Positions 61,512 to 64,000 of a stretch of 64,000 nucleotides of DNA are shown here, piece by piece. The notes under the pieces were generated by a model. That model searched no databases and was not told the origin of the DNA. It saw nothing but the letters and a program-made list of their open reading frames with translations. This DNA is from Brevibacillus massiliensis. Lineage in GTDB: Bacteria > Bacillota > Bacilli > Brevibacillales > Brevibacillaceae. The stretch lies in NCBI RefSeq assembly GCF_000311785.1, contig NZ_HE978540.1:117623-181622 (forward strand), given 5' to 3'. Position 1 is the first letter of the stretch. Each line of letters opens with the position of its first letter. The translations under genes were made by a program, and so were the position numbers.

Positions 61512-61673
61512 AGGTGAAAGATAGTGGACCCTATCAGGATCGAACCAACGTGTCCGAAAGCCTATGATTGTACGGGTTTTCTGACTTCAGTATGCTTTGT
61601 TTTGTGGATTCCAGAAATTCCCGCATCTTACTTAGGGTTTGTGATCATTGGGTCGAATCAATTTTATCAAGCA

Positions 61674-61706
61674 AATGGGGACAGAAATAGTATCTGTCCC
61701 CATTTC
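61674..61706. repeat. REP-like palindrome with GGGGACAGA arms
   Basis: AAATGGGGACAGA and TCTGTCCCCATTT form a 13-bp stem with a seven-base loop. Palindromes of this GGGGACAG/CTGTCCCC type are common repeat elements in many bacterial genomes and are often linked to REP-associated transposases. No transposase gene is visible next to it. Confidence 0.6.
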
Positions 61707-61859
61707 GTCCCCAACTCCCCTATTCGATCACATGAAACCCTTATACACCAAGCACTCAACCGCCTCAACATGTGTTGCGTTCGGAATCGGGACAAGCCCG
61801 CGCCTCTTGCCTTGAACGCTATTCTGAAAGCGGCTTGCATTCGTACATACAATCAAATC

Positions 61860-62160
61860 CTTGCTCCAATTGTAGAGCAGCTTGGCCGCAGAGGAGGGGC
61901 ATTTGCCGATCAAAAGGGACATTCATATTTGGTTTATCCTGCTGTGCTGCTGAGCTTTATCTGCTTTGTATTGCTGGCTATTTTTGTTGGATTATCTCCA
62001 TCTATCATCATGGTTTTGCTGTTGTTAACTAATGTTGGGTCCTTCATGCGAATTGCGATGTCAAATACAATTTCCCAAACGATGTCTAAAGACCAGATCC
62101 ATTTTTTTCTCTGCTTACTATGATCTCAGTCATCATGGCAAAATGTATAATAGGCAAATT
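61860..62160 (+). pseudogene. MFS drug-transporter fragment
   Basis: The plus-strand frame reads GRRGGAFADQKGHSYLVYPA, VLLSFICFVLLAIFVGLSPS, IIMVLLLLTNVGSFMRIAMS, NTISQTMSKDQI. The motif-A-like loop (ADQKGHSYLVY) and the helices after it match the middle of 14-helix TetA(L)/QacA-like antiporters. Sequence before and after does not fit and no start is present, so only about a quarter of the protein survives. Together with the palindromes on either side, this gap (61512-62401) holds no intact gene. Confidence 0.65.
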
Positions 62161-62219
62161 TTTATATACGGACAATGTGACGTTTCACTAGCTATACTCG
62201 CTATCATATCCTGGCTCGA

Positions 62220-62251
62220 CCCTTTCGCTTCCGTTTCGGAAGCCGAAAGGG
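62220..62251. terminator. Long hairpin, possible terminator of a lost gene
   Basis: CCCTTTCG-C-TTCCG pairs with CGGAAG-C-CGAAAGGG over a three-base loop. The stem is strong but there is no clear U-run. It stands between the MFS relic and the arginase-family gene. Confidence 0.5.
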
Positions 62252-62401
62252 CCGCTGTTTATTGCCGCGCACGATCTGGACGCGAATTCGCTCTCGCAAA
62301 TGGATAAGTTTAGGAGAAATGTGGTATTCTTAGATTAGCAGTGGTCATAGACTTGAAACATGAATGAACATGAACGTCTTTTCGCAAGGAGATGATGGAT
62401 C

Positions 62402-63142
62402 ATGGGACTTCTTCATCATGAAGTGACGGTGCTGAATTTCGATCATTTGTACAAGCAACAGCCTCAATTGTCCGACAGAGCCGACGAATGGATCGAGCTG
62501 TCGAACATCCCTTCCACGAATTTGTTCTGCACCCGCGAAGCGCTTGCGGAAATCCGCCGCAGGCTGTCCGCCCGCAAGACGAGCGGCATCACTTATATCG
62601 GTAGCGGAAACCATCACTATGTCTCCTACGCTTTCCTCAGCGAGATCGACCACCCGTTCAGCCTCGTCTTGTTCGACAATCATACCGACGCCCAGCAATC
62701 GGACCAACTGCCTGGGCTGCTGACGTGCGGGTCGTGGGTAGCCGAAGCGATTACGCGCCTTCCCCTCTTGCAGCAAGTGGTGTGGGTCGGCGTTCAATCG
62801 GACTCGTTCTCCGGCGATCCGGGCATTCGATCCAAAATGTTGCTGCTGCCTGATTTGGAGCATCCCGGGCAGCTACTGTCTTCTCTTGTCGCTGATGACA
62901 TCTATATCAGCATCGACAAGGACGTGCTGGACGAAGCAGATGCCGTCACCAATTGGGATCAGGGCAAGATGCGCCTGAAGCAGCTGATCATGGCGCTGCA
63001 CACACTCGTCTTGAACAAAAACGTGATCGGCATCGACATTTGCGGCGAACTGAGGGTCGCTCCTGGCGACGAATGGAAATATTCCGAACAGATCCGCCTG
63101 AATGAGAAAGCGAACCTGGCGATTCTGGAATCATTGCTGTAA
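62402..63142 (+). CDS. Arginase/agmatinase-family protein (short form)
   Basis: A 246-residue ureohydrolase-fold protein. Binuclear Mn ligands are present: His in YIGSGNHHYVSY, Asp/His/Asp in LVLFDNHTDAQ, and Asp/Asp in YISIDKDVLDEAD. It is some 50-60 residues shorter than ordinary arginases and agmatinases and lacks their long N-terminus. It could act on a small guanidino or formimino compound, or on an acetylated substrate. The ATG follows AAGGAG. GC content is higher than in the surrounding debris. Confidence 0.82.
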   Translation: MGLLHHEVTVLNFDHLYKQQPQLSDRADEWIELSNIPSTNLFCTREALAEIRRRLSARKTSGITYIGSGNHHYVSYAFLSEIDHPFSLVLFDNHTDAQQSDQLPGLLTCGSWVAEAITRLPLLQQVVWVGVQSDSFSGDPGIRSKMLLLPDLEHPGQLLSSLVADDIYISIDKDVLDEADAVTNWDQGKMRLKQLIMALHTLVLNKNVIGIDICGELRVAPGDEWKYSEQIRLNEKANLAILESLL

Positions 63143-63583
63143 AAAAGCAGGTGCCCACCTACCCGCGCCTCAGGTCGAAAGGGTATTGGCCGATAAATTT
63201 CTGCATCGGCGTAAAATACGGCCAACGAAGAAGCGGATTTGCCTCGGCTGATCGGAATGTGGCGTCGCGAATCGTTCCCAGATTCCTTGGCATGGCAACC
63301 CCGTAAACATGGAAAAGAAATCCATAATTCAGCAATCGAGAAGAAATGTCCAGTAGTCCAAAGTGATAATCCTAAGGTACAGCACCAATCACCTCATAAT
63401 CATCCAACTTCCGCCCAAGATGGGCGGAAGTTCAATCGTATTCTTTAGTCCATGTAATGCCATCTTTACTAACAGATAAAGTAAAAAAAGACTCATCCAT
63501 GCGAGTCTCCAAAACCGCTTGCATATTTTAGCATATATTTAAACTTCAAAGAATTGATTATCTATTCGCCAATACATCTCCGA
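63143..63583. other. Gap without an intact gene
   Basis: About 440 bases. Apart from the hairpin at 63406-63432 and a 30-codon minus-strand frame ending at its edge (SVSKDGITWTKEYD, no ribosome site), I see nothing recognisable. Confidence 0.4.
63406..63432 (-). terminator. Hairpin terminator AACTTCCGCCCA / TGGGCGGAAGTT
   Basis: A perfect 12-bp stem with a three-base loop. On the minus strand it begins right at the stop codon of a short frame that may be the tail of a lost gene. U-run weak on both strands. Confidence 0.6.
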
Positions 63584-63660
63584 TTTAATTGTCCTTCCGC
63601 ACCAACAGTGAGCAGCACTCCACATGCCCCGTATGGCGGGATAATACCCGTTTATTTACC
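63584..63660 (-). pseudogene. Possible RNA methyltransferase C-terminal scrap
   Basis: About 22 codons reading VLSRHTGHVECCSLLVRKDN and stop. The TGHVE...LL pattern is the C-terminal motif of TrmA/RlmC/RlmD-type uracil methyltransferases. Nothing upstream continues the match, so it is at best a relic. Confidence 0.35.
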
Positions 63661-63806
63661 TTTCTGTTATACTGCCACAAAACAGCATTAAATCAAGGTT
63701 CTGATTGTTCACTTAATGTTCTGTTATCCTATAAAATATACTTTAACATCAATTTTCACATCAACTAATGACTGCATATGAATTTAAAACCACAACTTCT
63801 TCTCGG

Positions 63807-64000
63807 TTATCTCTGTTTCCTTAGTTGTTCTTTCCACTGCTCATGAAACCCTAGTAACCTAATGTCCACGTCGTTGTATTCATCAACAATGGATTCCAAT
63901 TCTATAACCCAAACATTCCAGGTTGAAGAATCAATGATTAGATACTGTAGATTAAAGATCATGGCATACAGTTGGTTATTTTTAATTTCATACTTTTTGT
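63807..64000 (-). CDS. Abi-like (AbiD/AbiF) abortive infection protein, C-terminal part
   Basis: The last ~64 codons of a gene that enters from the right edge: KNNQLYAMIFNLQYLIIDSS, TWNVWVIELESIVDEYNDVD, IRLLGFHEQWKEQLRKQR. The pattern (short helical region, then ELxxL..EY..VDI..(M/L)GF...W) matches the C-terminus of Abi_2-type proteins of phage abortive infection systems. It is AT-rich, unlike most of the window. Most of the gene is outside, so its integrity is unknown. Confidence 0.6.
   Translation of the reverse strand, partial: KKYEIKNNQLYAMIFNLQYLIIDSSTWNVWVIELESIVDEYNDVDIRLLGFHEQWKEQLRKQR

Noticed and set aside
61524..62123. A 199-codon plus-strand frame taken as one gene
   Set aside because: Only the part after about 61860 resembles a protein (MFS). 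The first half crosses a REP-like palindrome and has no family pattern, so it is not one gene.
63432..63524. A 30-codon frame directly before a hairpin
   Set aside because: No ribosome site and no recognisable protein; at most the tail of a lost gene, noted under the gap entry.
1..64000. CRISPR arrays, rRNA and tRNA genes
   Set aside because: I looked for regularly spaced repeats and for conserved RNA gene motifs and found none.

Overview
The window looks like chromosome from an endospore-forming member of the Bacillales, most likely Paenibacillaceae close to Brevibacillus. This rests on strong AAGGAGG-type ribosome sites, frequent GTG/TTG starts, a YheC/YheD spore-coat ATP-grasp protein, YkvI, a YfmS-like soluble chemoreceptor, a perfect PerR box in front of catalase, and a heterocycloanthracin-type peptide. 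The genus is inferred from gene content, not from a marker gene. I saw no rRNA, tRNA or CRISPR array.

Layout. (1) 1-5.4 kb, minus strand: L-asparaginase II, an oligopeptide-binding lipoprotein, a sigma-54 activator with a PrpR-type sensor and an M20 dipeptidase (cut by the left edge). They are preceded by a well-formed -24/-12 promoter. (2) 5.5-7.7 kb: a small hydrophilic protein, an AhpD-like protein and a broken secreted propeller gene. (3) 7.7-28.4 kb, minus strand: a complete-looking phenylacetate catabolic regulon. It has paaABCD plus an aldehyde dehydrogenase, a soluble chemoreceptor, a LivKHMGF-type ABC importer, PaaX, and a long operon with PaaK ligase, three crotonases, PaaH, a second hydroxyacyl-CoA dehydrogenase, two thiolases, three hotdog thioesterases and an EthD-like protein. 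No PaaE reductase and no PaaZ hydrolase domain are present. Three promoters share an ACGTTATKATA element, the likely regulon operator. The block is bounded by inverted copies of a roughly 80-nt sequence.

(4) 28.5-31.3 kb: remnants, a PadR/HAAS/DUF4825 operon, and a TOMM locus consisting of a Cys-rich precursor (15 Cys, F-C-S-C repeats) and a collapsed YcaO cyclodehydratase. (5) 31.5-39.3 kb: YkvI, then an operon of N-succinylamino acid racemase, GNAT acyltransferase and M20 deacylase under an RpiR regulator with twin operators, next to an amino-acid ABC importer. Together these fit the known D-to-L amino-acid conversion route. (6) 39.5-55.5 kb: SEC-C protein, TnpB remnant, YheC/D, amidase, KatA, LMW phosphatase, SDR, membrane proteins, a two-component system with a secreted partner, an FG-GAP protein and an ECF sigma/anti-sigma pair.

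(7) 55.8-64 kb: a turnover zone in which intact genes alternate with debris. The intact genes are a DAO-family oxidoreductase, a tandem-HTH TetR paired with an alpha/beta hydrolase, oxalate decarboxylase and an arginase-family protein. The debris includes TnpB, DUF3841, MFS, amidohydrolase and methyltransferase fragments. The right edge holds the C-terminus of an Abi-like (AbiD/F) gene.
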